Assembly (NCBI RefSeq): GCF_003403075.1
Contig: NZ_CP031557.1
Coordinates: forward strand, 3,472,001 to 3,536,000
Direction of reading: 5' to 3'
Source of the DNA: Flavobacterium psychrotrophum
GTDB taxonomy: Bacteria > Bacteroidota > Bacteroidia > Flavobacteriales > Flavobacteriaceae
DNA length: 64,000 nt
In this document: positions 44,555 through 52,781 of the stretch, one piece after another
Layout of the letters: every line of letters starts with the position of its first letter
Position numbering within the stretch: the first letter of the stretch is position 1
Translations under genes and position numbers: made by a program
The notes under the pieces: generated by a model
What the model was told of the DNA's origin: nothing
The model's database searches: none
The model's input: only the letters and a program-made list of their open reading frames with translations

Positions 44555-45229
44555 ATGAAAAAGCTTAGCTTACTTTTTGCCGGCACCTTTGCAATTACCA
44601 CTTTTACGGCCAGCGCACAAATTAACCAGACTCCTGTTCAGGCAGGGCAAATTACAGCCGGTAGGGAGAAGGGATTAGCGACAACAGGAACAATGTACAT
44701 AATTGACAAGCACCTGCCTGCAAAAGTTTCTAACAGCGATATTGTACAATTACTGCGTTATAATGCTTATGCTGACTACTTTGAAATCAGCAATCCACAG
44801 GAGCAGCAATTAAAAATATTACCAAAACAAAATGGGGTTATAGTTACCTTTAGCAATAGCGGCGAAGCCTATACACTTGTACCTTATGTTACAGATGAAG
44901 GCGACCAGCACAACGGCTACCTTAATATTATAAGCAGCACCCCAAAGGTAAAAATATATAAAAGAGAGCGCATATATCTTCAGCCGGGCTCTGTAGCAAC
45001 TAACAGCTACCAGTCTTCTAAAGCTCCTACTTACCGCAAGGCAAAGGATGAATTTTATGTGCAGATAGGCGAAGAAGAAGCTAAATATTTTTCGGGCAAA
45101 AAAGATTATGCTAAACTTGTACCAGGAAAGAGCAAAGAAATTCTTGACTATATTAAGAAAAACAGCATAGATCTTGATGAGGCTACCAGCCTGCAAAAGC
45201 TTGCAGATTACACAGCTTCTATACTATAA
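44555..45229 (+). CDS. Exported protein of unknown function
   Basis: I do not recognise this family. The 224-residue product starts with a signal peptide (about 1-22, ending TASAQ) and is otherwise soluble and rich in Lys, Tyr and Gln, with beta-type strands in the first half and an acidic C-terminal helix. It has no cysteine apart from none visible, no lipobox and no repeat. Start chosen at ATG 44555; an in-frame start at 44513 would add residues from the promoter region. Its stop lies one base from the convergent tsaB stop, and its terminator is inside tsaB. Confidence 0.75.
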   Translation: MKKLSLLFAGTFAITTFTASAQINQTPVQAGQITAGREKGLATTGTMYIIDKHLPAKVSNSDIVQLLRYNAYADYFEISNPQEQQLKILPKQNGVIVTFSNSGEAYTLVPYVTDEGDQHNGYLNIISSTPKVKIYKRERIYLQPGSVATNSYQSSKAPTYRKAKDEFYVQIGEEEAKYFSGKKDYAKLVPGKSKEILDYIKKNSIDLDEATSLQKLADYTASIL

Positions 45230-45230
45230 G

Positions 45231-45890
45231 CTATTTACCGGCAATAAAATCTTTCAAATAAAAAGGTTCAAAATAAGCGACATCTACGGTGTCGCTTTTT
45301 TTGTAGGCATCAAAAGACAACGCGCACATTTCTATCGAAGATGGGTACAACACTTCCTGATGATAAACAAATTTAGCATCTGTAAGAATAGTAGCGCATT
45401 TAGCTGCACCATCGCCTATTAAATGTACAACTCCCGGCTGGCCGGCAAAAAAATCTTCTGTAATTATCTCTGCTTTTGTTTCACGCACTTTAGTATAGTC
45501 ATGACTATACACAGCTGTGTAAGCCTCCATACGGCGTGCATCTATCATTGGCACGATAATACCTTCTGTAATTTTTATCTTTCGGGCAAGAAGCTCCAGT
45601 GTGTCTACAGCAATAAGCGGAATATTGAGCGCGTAACAAAGACCCTTAGCCGCAGATACACCTATGCGTAACCCGGTATAAGAACCCGGCCCTTTGCTTA
45701 CGGCTATAGCAGTAAGATCGGCAAAAGCAATTCCGGTTTCTTTAAGCACCTCTTCTATAAAAACATGCAGCTTTTCGGCATGGGCATAGCCTTCGCCCGC
45801 ATATTCTATTACCGCACGGTTAATACCATCTTCCGCTACAGCAACTGAGCAGTTTTTTGTAGCGGTTTCAATATTCAAAATAAAAGCCAT
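45231..45890 (-). CDS. tsaB: tRNA threonylcarbamoyladenosine biosynthesis protein TsaB
   Basis: Partner of TsaD in making t6A at position 37 of ANN-decoding tRNAs; not itself a protease. The 219-residue product begins ILNIETATKNCSVAVAEDG, then KGPGSYTGLRIGVSAAKGLCYAL and the VDTLELLA and MIDARRMEAYTAVY motifs, all typical. It follows the HlyD adaptor gene by 4 bases and so is probably read from the tolC promoter, which is an odd grouping of functions. A plus-strand terminator lies inside its last codons. Confidence 0.95.
   Translation of the reverse strand: MAFILNIETATKNCSVAVAEDGINRAVIEYAGEGYAHAEKLHVFIEEVLKETGIAFADLTAIAVSKGPGSYTGLRIGVSAAKGLCYALNIPLIAVDTLELLARKIKITEGIIVPMIDARRMEAYTAVYSHDYTKVRETKAEIITEDFFAGQPGVVHLIGDGAAKCATILTDAKFVYHQEVLYPSSIEMCALSFDAYKKSDTVDVAYFEPFYLKDFIAGK
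45275..45302 (+). terminator. Terminator of the unknown exported gene, inside the tsaB coding region
   Basis: AAGCGACA (45275-45282) pairs with TGTCGCTT (45290-45297) around a 7-base loop, with the T run continuing to 45302. It is 46 bases past the stop of the plus-strand gene and within the last 25 codons of tsaB on the other strand, where it encodes KKSDTVDVAYF. Confidence 0.8.
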
Positions 45891-45894
45891 AAAT

Positions 45895-47181
45895 TTATCC
45901 TTTTGCCTTAACCGTTATTTTATCTCCGGGGTTCAGGTCCTTAGTAACTGTTGCATAAGGCCCGGTAATAATTTCATCTCCCTTTTTAAGACCCGATAAT
46001 ATCTCTATATTAGTATCATCCTGTATACCGGTTTTTATTACGCGTAATACTGCCTTGTCGCCAGATTTTACAAACACGCACTCAAACTTTTGTCCGGCTT
46101 TTCCACTTGCTTTCTCCTGCTCTTTTTCCTTGAGTTCTTTTACCGCATCATGGCTTGCCGACAGGGTGTCAGATTTTATGACTACTGCGCTGATAGGCAC
46201 TGCAAGTATGTCTACCCTTTTTTCTGTAATAATATCTACAGTAGCGGTCATACCCGGCCTGAATGGCGAATAGTTAGCCGGTTTACCTTTTGTCATCTCT
46301 TCGTAAGACTCTTTAAGTATACGTACCTTAACTTTAAAGTTTGTAACCTGGTCTGCGGTAATATCGCTACTTGCAGAATTAGATATGCTGGTAACAACAC
46401 CTTTAAATACACGCTTCAGGTAAGCATCAACTTCTATGTTAGCTTCATCGCCTATGTCTATCTTTACAATATCATTCTCGTTAACATCAACTTCAACCTC
46501 CATATTGTTCAGGTTAGCCACCCTTAAAATTTCGGTACCCGTCATTTGCTGTGTACCCACTACCCTTTCACCAAGCTCTGTGTCAAGCTTAGAGATGGTA
46601 CCGTCTACCGGAGAGTAAATGGCAGTACGGTTAAGGTTATCTTTAGCTTCGGTAACGCTCGCACCGGCACTCTCTACCTGATAGAAAGCTGATTGTTTAG
46701 CCGCCTGTGCCACTTCGTAAGCAGAAACGATCTTATCCCATTCTGACTTAGATATTACACCTTTATCAAAAAGCGTTTTATTACGGTTGTAGTTAGCCTT
46801 GGCTTCCTTAAGCTGTGCTTCAGACTGGCTAAGCCCCGCACGCGCGGTAGACATTGCTGCTGAACTACGGCTCACACCCGACTCATAAAGATCGGGGTTA
46901 ATGCGCACAAGCAGGTCACCTTTTTTAATAGCCTGCCCCTCTTTAATAGGCAATTGTATAATCTCCCCTGATACTTCAGATGATATTTTTACTTCTACTT
47001 CCGGTTGTACCTTACCGGTAGCCGAAACAGTTTCGGTAAGTGTTACAGCTTTGGCAGTAGTAATTTCTACCTCCTTACCTTTATCGTTATTTCCTAATGT
47101 ACCGTTTTTCTTAAGCACAACAAGCAGCACGATCAATACAATAATCGCACCCAGTAAATAGTAAATGGCTTTTTTTGACAT
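45895..47181 (-). CDS. Efflux periplasmic adaptor protein (HlyD/RND membrane-fusion family)
   Basis: Membrane-fusion subunit that links an inner-membrane pump to an outer-membrane TolC channel. The 428-residue product has one N-terminal membrane anchor (about 7-23), a lipoyl-like domain (SGEIIQLPIKEGQAIKKGDLLVRI and the matching IYSPVDGTISKLDTELGERV half), an alpha-helical hairpin (about 105-180) and beta-barrel domains, with a Lys-rich insertion near residues 345-365. No pump gene is next to it: the upstream gene is tolC and the downstream gene is tsaB. ABC (MacB-like) or RND pumps are possible partners. Confidence 0.92.
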   Translation of the reverse strand: MSKKAIYYLLGAIIVLIVLLVVLKKNGTLGNNDKGKEVEITTAKAVTLTETVSATGKVQPEVEVKISSEVSGEIIQLPIKEGQAIKKGDLLVRINPDLYESGVSRSSAAMSTARAGLSQSEAQLKEAKANYNRNKTLFDKGVISKSEWDKIVSAYEVAQAAKQSAFYQVESAGASVTEAKDNLNRTAIYSPVDGTISKLDTELGERVVGTQQMTGTEILRVANLNNMEVEVDVNENDIVKIDIGDEANIEVDAYLKRVFKGVVTSISNSASSDITADQVTNFKVKVRILKESYEEMTKGKPANYSPFRPGMTATVDIITEKRVDILAVPISAVVIKSDTLSASHDAVKELKEKEQEKASGKAGQKFECVFVKSGDKAVLRVIKTGIQDDTNIEILSGLKKGDEIITGPYATVTKDLNPGDKITVKAKG

Positions 47182-47183
47182 GG

Positions 47184-48635
47184 TTATTCTTTTTCAGTAA
47201 TTTGAGAAATTGGTACACCAAAGTAGAACTCCAGTATTTTTACCTTAAATATAAAATCGTATTTGGTTCGCAGTACTTCGCTTTGAGCATTTACATAAAG
47301 TGTTTGGCTTTGGTTATAATCAAACACATTTATAAGACCCACCTCATAGCGCTCCCGGGCATAGTTCATAGAGCCTTCACGTGCCGCGAGTGTAGTTTTA
47401 GCAGCCTCATATGTATTAAGCGCGCCCTGTGCATCAGTATATGCCTTATACACCGTTTGCTCCAGATCCAGTTCCTGCTGTTGCAATGTAATGCGCGAAC
47501 GCTCTAAAGCTATTTTGGCACGCTCTACCCCGTTACGGGCAGCAAAGCCATTAAAAATAGGCACATTTAACGATATACCAAACGAGTGACCTTTATTTTG
47601 GTCGAACTGGTCGAGTATCGCTTCTCTTTTCCCCAGTATAGGCACAAAGTTATTTTGTACCACAGCCTGGTTAGTACCGTCTATATACCCTATCACCGAT
47701 GTTGGCGTAGTTAGGTTAGGCCCATACCCCACAACTCTGTCTGCATAGGCAGCACGCGTTGTAAAACTGTAAAAACCCTGTATTGTAGGCTGATAGACAC
47801 CCTTAGCTATTTTCACATCTTTTTCGGCAACCTCTACATCTGCACGCGCTATTTTAACCACAGTTCGCTCTTCTCTTGCCTTGTTATAAATTTCGGCAGC
47901 AGAGCGTAACAATACACCCGTATCATCGGTTGGATAATCTTTATCATCAGTATCAAAATCCTGGAAATTTTCCAGCTGCATCAACTGTGCAAGGCTTAGC
48001 TTAGAGATAAGCAGGGCATTTTCTGCCGTTATCCGATTTTGGTTGTCAGTAGCTACTGTAGCCTTTACATCAAGCAGATCACCTTGTGGAACCACCCCTG
48101 CATCTACAAGCTGCTGTGTGCGCTCCATTTGCTTTGTATCTATTGCGAGTTGCTGCTGCTGTACCTTAAGGTTTTCTTTGTTAAACAAAATCTGAAGGTA
48201 AGAGTTGGCAATATTTAGCGCTACATCTTCCTGCATTTTTGTAAGCTGGTACTGTGCCGCAACCATAGCCAGGCGGGCACGGCTAAACCTGTTTTGGTTT
48301 TGAAGGCCTTTGTAAATATCAACGCCTACCGTACCCCCTATTGATGTAAACTGGGTAGTCTGGTTTTGCAGCAAACCCGTGGTAATGTTTTGGTTAAGAC
48401 CAATATTCCACGAATGTGACCCCTGCCCGTTTACCGTGGGTAAAAAAGCCATACGCGCATCGCTTCGGGCAACATCTGCCGTTTGCACATCCAGAGTGGT
48501 AAGCTTTATAGATATGTTGTTTTTTAGCGCATACTCTACACATTCTCTCAGGCTCCATTTTTTCTGCTGCCCAAAACTGGGCAAAGAAAGCAGGGCAAAA
48601 CCCGAAACAAAAAATATGCTTGTTAGTTTTTTCAT
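47184..48635 (-). CDS. TolC-family outer membrane efflux protein
   Basis: Outer-membrane channel component of tripartite efflux. The 483-residue product has a signal peptide (about 1-22) and the repeated coiled-coil domains of the family (LRECVEYALKNNISI near 28-42; FSRARLAMVAAQYQL; GLINVFDYNQSQTLY near the end). Its gene precedes the adaptor by 2 bp. The likely promoter is TAAATTTG at 48665-48658 on the minus strand, and a 12-bp palindrome lies over its -33 region, which suggests repressor control. Confidence 0.93.
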   Translation of the reverse strand: MKKLTSIFFVSGFALLSLPSFGQQKKWSLRECVEYALKNNISIKLTTLDVQTADVARSDARMAFLPTVNGQGSHSWNIGLNQNITTGLLQNQTTQFTSIGGTVGVDIYKGLQNQNRFSRARLAMVAAQYQLTKMQEDVALNIANSYLQILFNKENLKVQQQQLAIDTKQMERTQQLVDAGVVPQGDLLDVKATVATDNQNRITAENALLISKLSLAQLMQLENFQDFDTDDKDYPTDDTGVLLRSAAEIYNKAREERTVVKIARADVEVAEKDVKIAKGVYQPTIQGFYSFTTRAAYADRVVGYGPNLTTPTSVIGYIDGTNQAVVQNNFVPILGKREAILDQFDQNKGHSFGISLNVPIFNGFAARNGVERAKIALERSRITLQQQELDLEQTVYKAYTDAQGALNTYEAAKTTLAAREGSMNYARERYEVGLINVFDYNQSQTLYVNAQSEVLRTKYDFIFKVKILEFYFGVPISQITEKE

Positions 48636-48657
48636 AAAACTGTGTTGGTTTCAAAAA

Positions 48658-48665
48658 CAAATTTA
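48658..48665 (-). promoter_or_regulatory. Probable -7 promoter element of tolC-hlyD-tsaB
   Basis: TAAATTTG on the minus strand matches TAnnTTTG, 23 bases before the tolC ATG. The upstream -33 region is taken up by the palindrome at 48682-48708. Confidence 0.55.
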
Positions 48666-48681
48666 TTAAAAAAATTCCCAC

Positions 48682-48708
48682 CTTATAGCAGGAATATCCT
48701 GCTATAAG
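48682..48708. promoter_or_regulatory. 12-bp perfect palindrome between tolC and the DUF4403 gene
   Basis: CTTATAGCAGGA (48682-48693) and TCCTGCTATAAG (48697-48708) around ATA. It lies just upstream of both predicted promoters: the -33 region of tolC and next to the TTTG of the DUF4403 gene. Without a T run it is more like a repressor site (TetR type) than a terminator. Confidence 0.6.
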
Positions 48709-48717
48709 ACAACCAAC

Positions 48718-48750
48718 TTTGTTTTTTGTTACAATTTAGTACTACATTTG
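48718..48750 (+). promoter_or_regulatory. Promoter of the DUF4403 lipoprotein gene
   Basis: TTTG (48718-48721), 21 bases, then TACATTTG (48743-48750), a good match to the Bacteroidota pattern of TTTG and TAnnTTTG. The ATG follows 24 bases later. Confidence 0.7.
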
Positions 48751-48774
48751 CCGCAAAATTTGAGTTTATACCTT

Positions 48775-50166
48775 ATGAAAACCCTACTAATTAGCCTTTT
48801 GGGCTCAGGCTTGCTACTCACAAGCTGCTCTACATCAAAGCGCATTAATGCCCTGAAACCAGAACCCGGCAATACTACCGATGTAGTCTACCAAAAAAGC
48901 ACTTCGTTTATCAGCCTGCCTGTTACCGTTGCTGTTGCCGACCTTGAAACACAAACCAATAAATTTGTGAATGGATTGGTATATGAAGACAACAATATTA
49001 AAGATGATGATGTAATGCTTAAGGTATGGAAAACCGCACCGATAAAATTTACAGAAAAGAACGGCCGCCTGCAAATTGTTATTCCTGTAAAGGTTAACGG
49101 GCAGGTACGCTATGGCACCACTGCTATGGGAATAGACATGCACGACACCCGCGAGTTTGACCTGGCTGCAAACATTACATTCAACAGCAGCATAGGCCTT
49201 AAGAACTGGCAGATGACCAGCGACACCAAGCTGGAAAACCTGGAATGGACCGAAAGCCCATCTGTTACGGTGGCAGGAAAGAAAATCCCGGTTACATACC
49301 TGATAAACCCAACGATTAAGCTATTCAAAACCCGTATTGAAAATGAGCTTGACAATGCTATTAAAGAATCTGTAAACCTAAAGCCGCAGGTGCTTGATGC
49401 ACTGCAAACCATGAGCAAGCCTTTTAAGGTTAATGAGCAGTATGAAACATGGTTCCAGATGATGCCAACAGAGCTTTATGTTACCGACGCCAAGCTGTCT
49501 AAAAAGCAGATAACAATGAACATGGGACTTAAGTGCACTATGGAAACCACAGTAGGCCAGCCACCAAAAGGCGCTTTCAAAAAAGAGTCTATTGTACTGA
49601 AAGCCGTTTCTGCAATGCCGGAAAAAGTAAACGCTGTTGTTGCGGCAGTATCTACTTATTCAAGCGCATCTGCCATGATAACCAAAAACTTCCAGGGGCA
49701 GGAATTTGGCGATGGCAAGCGCAAAGTTGTCGTACAAAAAGTTGACCTATGGAGCAAAGACAATAAGATGATCGTAGCTCTTGAAATGACAGGCAGCATT
49801 AACGGAACAATTTACCTGACCGGCATACCGAATTACAATGCCGTTACAAAAGAGATCTTTTTTGACCAGATGGATTATATCCTGGATACAAAAAGCGCGC
49901 TTATGCGTACCGCAAACTGGATGGCAAGTGGCATCATCCTGAAAAAAATACAGGAAAACTGCCGCTATTCTATTAAAGAAAACCTTGAGGAAGGCAAAAA
50001 GAATATGCAGCCTTATCTTAACAACTACTCGCCAATGGCTGGTGTTTACCTAAATGGTACGCTGGATGATTTTGAATTTGATAAAATAGAACTTACCAAT
50101 AACGCAATAATAGCATTTATTAAAGGCTCAGGTAAAATCAACCTGAAGGTGGATGGCATGAAATAG
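48775..50166 (+). CDS. DUF4403 family lipoprotein
   Basis: Envelope lipoprotein of the DUF4403 family, function unknown. The 463-residue product from the ATG at 48775 has a lipoprotein signal ending LLLTSC, with the acylated Cys at about residue 19, followed by a soluble body with two similar halves (VTVAVADLETQTNKFVNGLVYE; MTGSINGTIYLTG) that suggest long lipid-binding-like folds of the bactericidal/permeability type. An in-frame start at 48748 lies inside the -7 element and is rejected. It is divergent from tolC-hlyD and shares the intergenic palindrome, so shared envelope-stress control is possible. Confidence 0.85.
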   Translation: MKTLLISLLGSGLLLTSCSTSKRINALKPEPGNTTDVVYQKSTSFISLPVTVAVADLETQTNKFVNGLVYEDNNIKDDDVMLKVWKTAPIKFTEKNGRLQIVIPVKVNGQVRYGTTAMGIDMHDTREFDLAANITFNSSIGLKNWQMTSDTKLENLEWTESPSVTVAGKKIPVTYLINPTIKLFKTRIENELDNAIKESVNLKPQVLDALQTMSKPFKVNEQYETWFQMMPTELYVTDAKLSKKQITMNMGLKCTMETTVGQPPKGAFKKESIVLKAVSAMPEKVNAVVAAVSTYSSASAMITKNFQGQEFGDGKRKVVVQKVDLWSKDNKMIVALEMTGSINGTIYLTGIPNYNAVTKEIFFDQMDYILDTKSALMRTANWMASGIILKKIQENCRYSIKENLEEGKKNMQPYLNNYSPMAGVYLNGTLDDFEFDKIELTNNAIIAFIKGSGKINLKVDGMK

Positions 50167-50230
50167 TTTTTCTTTAGATTGTGGATAGTTAGACAGCCAG
50201 AATTTTGGACTGCATAAACTATCCTACCAT

Positions 50231-50268
50231 AAACAAAGAAGCGCAGTAATTACTGCGCTTCTTTGTTT
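50231..50268. terminator. 38-bp perfect palindromic terminator
   Basis: AAACAAAGAAGCGCAGTAA (50231-50249) followed directly by its exact complement (50250-50268). It can end both the DUF4403 gene and the convergent small gene, whose stop codon (50250-50252) is in the middle of the palindrome. Confidence 0.9.
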
Positions 50269-50492
50269 TGTATGGCTTTCTTTCTTAACCTGTAGACCGC
50301 AAAGCCTACAAGGCCGATTAGAAGATACGGAAAGATCATAAGATATACAATACCGTCGTTTACGGCTTCAGGCTTTACACCTTCTTCATTGCTTGCCAAC
50401 GCAGCGCGGCACATGGCACACTGGGCGTTAGCTCCAATTGAAGATAACAGCACCAACACAATAACTATTTGTTTTAGAAATAACTTTTTCAT
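50250..50492 (-). CDS. Small exported CxxC membrane protein of the SCO operon
   Basis: Unknown family. The 80-residue product from the ATG at 50492 (which overlaps the DUF420 stop by one base, TAATG) has a signal peptide (about 1-24, ending ANAQ), immediately followed by CAMC (Cys25, Cys28), then one membrane helix (about 47-68) and a basic C-terminal tail. The two cysteines next to the membrane on the outside, plus the SCO and DUF420 neighbours, suggest a role in copper or heme insertion into cytochrome oxidase, but this is inference. An upstream in-frame start (50558) would duplicate codons of DUF420 and is rejected. Confidence 0.8.
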   Translation of the reverse strand: MKKLFLKQIVIVLVLLSSIGANAQCAMCRAALASNEEGVKPEAVNDGIVYLMIFPYLLIGLVGFAVYRLRKKAIQNKEAQ

Positions 50493-51037
50493 TAGTATTT
50501 GTAATAAGGAGAAATCATAACATATACAACAACACCTGTTACAGCTACATAAAGCCACATAGGATATGTTATACGGGCTATTTTGCGGTGACGCTCATAA
50601 CTACCCGTTATACCTCTTACATATGTTACTAATACAAAAGGTATGATAATAACAGACAAAGCGATGTGCGTAATGAGAATAAAGAAATACAGGTATCTTA
50701 AAAACCCTTCGCCTCCATAAGGTGTAGAATCAGACGTCATGTGATAGGCTACATACATTACCAGGAAAGAAACCGAGCAGGCAATGGCTGTTTTTATAAT
50801 ACGTTCGTGCAATATGCGGTTACCATATTTTATGGCTTGTACTGCTACCACGAGTAATACGGCAGTTACACCGTTAATGGCGGCATATATTGGCGGCAGG
50901 AATGAAAGAGGCTGTACATCAAAACCCAGTTTCCTTAAATTTACACCAAATAGTGCTGCCACAGCCAGCGGTATAACAACCGAAAGTGCTACAATCCATT
51001 TATTATATTTTTTTTCTGCGTCAAGCGAATGTTCCAT
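50492..51037 (-). CDS. DUF420 (CtaM-like) membrane protein, cytochrome oxidase maturation
   Basis: Four- to five-helix inner membrane protein. The 181-residue product contains the family-like segments INGVTAVLLVVAVQAIKYGN, HERIIKTAIACSVSFLVMYVAYH with HxxxMxxA-type histidines, and KIARITYPMWLYVAVTGVVVYVM. DUF420 members are known as CtaM, needed to mature heme A-containing oxidases in Staphylococcus aureus, and the SCO gene just upstream fits. It ends with a one-base overlap to the small CxxC gene. Confidence 0.9.
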   Translation of the reverse strand: MEHSLDAEKKYNKWIVALSVVIPLAVAALFGVNLRKLGFDVQPLSFLPPIYAAINGVTAVLLVVAVQAIKYGNRILHERIIKTAIACSVSFLVMYVAYHMTSDSTPYGGEGFLRYLYFFILITHIALSVIIIPFVLVTYVRGITGSYERHRKIARITYPMWLYVAVTGVVVYVMISPYYKY

Positions 51038-51041
51038 TATT

Positions 51042-51665
51042 TTACTCTTCTATCAGTTTTTTAATATCTTCTTCTATTGCGTTAAGGCCCGCCTCATCCA
51101 GTCCGTCATAATATAGTATTGGGTTGCCAAACGTATCTTTACGGCTACGGATGTTTCCATCTTTATCTATAAGCGCAAACATTCCGGAATGTTCAAAACC
51201 ACCTGCCGCACCCGGATTTACACCCGCATACAGCTTAAATTCTTTCGCAAGGTTGTAGATGTAATCTTTATCACCGGTAAGAAAGTGCCAGTTATAATGC
51301 TTTACACCCAGCAGGTCGGCGTGTGCTTTTAGCACCTGTGGCGTATCGTGCACAGGGTCTATGGTAATAGAAGCCAGCCCAAAATTTGGCTTGCCATAAT
51401 AAGCATCCTGAAGCTTAAGCATATTGGCATTCATCTTAGGGCAAATTGTAGGACACGTACTAAAAAAGAATTCCAGCACATATACCTTCCCCTTATAATC
51501 ATCGTTAGAAATTTGCTTCCCGTTTTGGTCTGTAAGTTCAAAAGATGGCGCCGGGCCTATTTCTACTAAGTCAGACTTCTGGAAACGGCCAACAATTTTT
51601 GGCACTGCCCATATACCGAATATCAGTACAATAAATGATATCCCTATGTATGCTTTATTCTTCAT
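51042..51665 (-). CDS. SCO1/SenC/PrrC family copper chaperone
   Basis: Membrane-anchored thioredoxin-fold protein that delivers copper to the CuA site of cytochrome oxidase. The 207-residue product has an N-terminal membrane helix (about 5-21), the copper motif CPTICP (Cys71, Cys75) and the third ligand His159 in GGFEHSG. All three ligands are present, so it should bind copper. It starts right after the stop of the upstream thioredoxin-like gene and 4 bp before DUF420, forming one operon. Confidence 0.94.
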   Translation of the reverse strand: MKNKAYIGISFIVLIFGIWAVPKIVGRFQKSDLVEIGPAPSFELTDQNGKQISNDDYKGKVYVLEFFFSTCPTICPKMNANMLKLQDAYYGKPNFGLASITIDPVHDTPQVLKAHADLLGVKHYNWHFLTGDKDYIYNLAKEFKLYAGVNPGAAGGFEHSGMFALIDKDGNIRSRKDTFGNPILYYDGLDEAGLNAIEEDIKKLIEE

Positions 51666-52328
51666 TTATATTTCTCTTTTAACGCCCTTAGGCAAGTTTC
51701 TTTTAAGCTCAAGGCGATACTCACGCAATACAATCTTTACGTCGTCTGTAAGCTCATTATGCAGTTCAGATACTATAAAGGTATTATACCCATCCTTAAA
51801 CTCATGTTCTCCTTTAAGATCCTTTCCCTTACGCCCACGCAGGCTACGGTTTTTATCTACAATAAAAACATAATCGTTACCGGCATGGCTATCCAGTTGT
51901 TCTTTTACTTTAAATGAGCTATAGAATGTTTTAATATCAGCCGGACTGGCAAACAAAAAACGCCAGTTGCTAATATCGCCCATGCGCTTAAGGCTTTCCT
52001 GAAGTTTAGTAACTGCTTCCTGGTCGCCGTTTGGCACAAGCATAACCATCTGGAAATCGTCAAACTCCTTATATTTTGCGTTGATTTTTTGATTGAGGTT
52101 AAAAATAGCCTCTTTACGTTTATTGATGTCATCACCAAAAAAACCTACAATAGATATTTTTCCGTCAAGCGTCAGGGGCTTACCATCTAGCGTGGTACCA
52201 ACCGGAAGTTCATTAAGATTTTTAGTAAGTACAGGGAGAAAAAGCGAATTGTGCTTAACCATAGAGAAGTAAATGTACAGCACTAACGGAAGTACAAGAA
52301 GGCCAAGCAATACTATTTTACGTTTCAT
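51666..52328 (-). CDS. Membrane-anchored thioredoxin-like protein without cysteines, SCO neighbour
   Basis: I do not recognise a named family. The 220-residue product from the ATG at 52328 has one N-terminal membrane helix (about 4-23), then a soluble domain with the strand-loop-strand pattern of SCO and thioredoxin folds (KISIVGFFGDDINKRKEAIF in the place where SCO has its CxxxC, and YVFIVDKNRSLRGRKGK near residue 165). No cysteine is visible in the domain, so it cannot bind copper as SCO does. Its stop touches the SCO start, so it may be a degenerate SCO paralogue that assists the active one. Confidence 0.75.
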   Translation of the reverse strand: MKRKIVLLGLLVLPLVLYIYFSMVKHNSLFLPVLTKNLNELPVGTTLDGKPLTLDGKISIVGFFGDDINKRKEAIFNLNQKINAKYKEFDDFQMVMLVPNGDQEAVTKLQESLKRMGDISNWRFLFASPADIKTFYSSFKVKEQLDSHAGNDYVFIVDKNRSLRGRKGKDLKGEHEFKDGYNTFIVSELHNELTDDVKIVLREYRLELKRNLPKGVKREI

Positions 52329-52351
52329 AATAAGAAGATGCAAATGCTTTG

Positions 52352-52359
52352 CAAAATTA
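52352..52359 (-). promoter_or_regulatory. Probable -7 promoter element of the SCO operon
   Basis: TAATTTTG on the minus strand matches TAnnTTTG, 24 bases before the first ATG of the SCO operon. It follows directly on the terminator of the cytochrome oxidase operon. Confidence 0.55.
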
Positions 52360-52360
52360 A

Positions 52361-52387
52361 AAAAGGCGGTTTAATAAACCGCCTTTT
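52361..52387. terminator. Terminator of the cyoE-cox operon
   Basis: AAAAGGCGGTTTA (52361-52373) pairs with TAAACCGCCTTTT (52375-52387). On the minus strand a T run follows, between the subunit IV stop and the SCO operon promoter. Confidence 0.85.
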
Positions 52388-52404
52388 TTATGAATTAATA
52401 TGCC

Positions 52405-52755
52405 TTAGAAGATCCACTTATATTGGCTTTGATGAAATACATCAAAAACATAGTTTCCTTCTACAAGCAAGATGAACACTAAGTAGATAATTAAGAACAC
52501 TAACGGAGCTACTATAGACCACCTGAAACTGCTTTTTTCGCCTTCAAGGTGCATAAATGCCCACATAATATAATATGCCTTAAATATAGTAAGGATGATA
52601 AATATCCAGTTAAGATAATTTAAACGGAAAAGGTCGTGTAGAAAAAGCGCATCAGGCTTTACAATTCCTAAGAACACCTCAACTATGGTTACAACAGACA
52701 GAAGTCCGAAAACAAACCATATCCTTTTCGTATTAGATTCGTGCGTATGTGCCAT
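52405..52755 (-). CDS. Cytochrome c oxidase subunit IV (prokaryotic type)
   Basis: Small three-helix subunit of a bacterial heme-copper oxidase. The 116-residue product has helices at about 11-31, 46-67 and 81-102, a DLFRLNYLNWIFIILTIFKAYYIMWAFMHL-like core typical of the COX4_pro family (KAYYIMWAFMHLEGE) and a histidine-rich N-terminus. It ends the cyoE-cox3-cox3-cox4 gene order; subunits I and II are not in the window. The gene is followed by the terminator that closes the operon. Confidence 0.87.
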   Translation of the reverse strand: MAHTHESNTKRIWFVFGLLSVVTIVEVFLGIVKPDALFLHDLFRLNYLNWIFIILTIFKAYYIMWAFMHLEGEKSSFRWSIVAPLVFLIIYLVFILLVEGNYVFDVFHQSQYKWIF

Positions 52756-52781
52756 GACTCTATATATTTTTTAATTGATGA

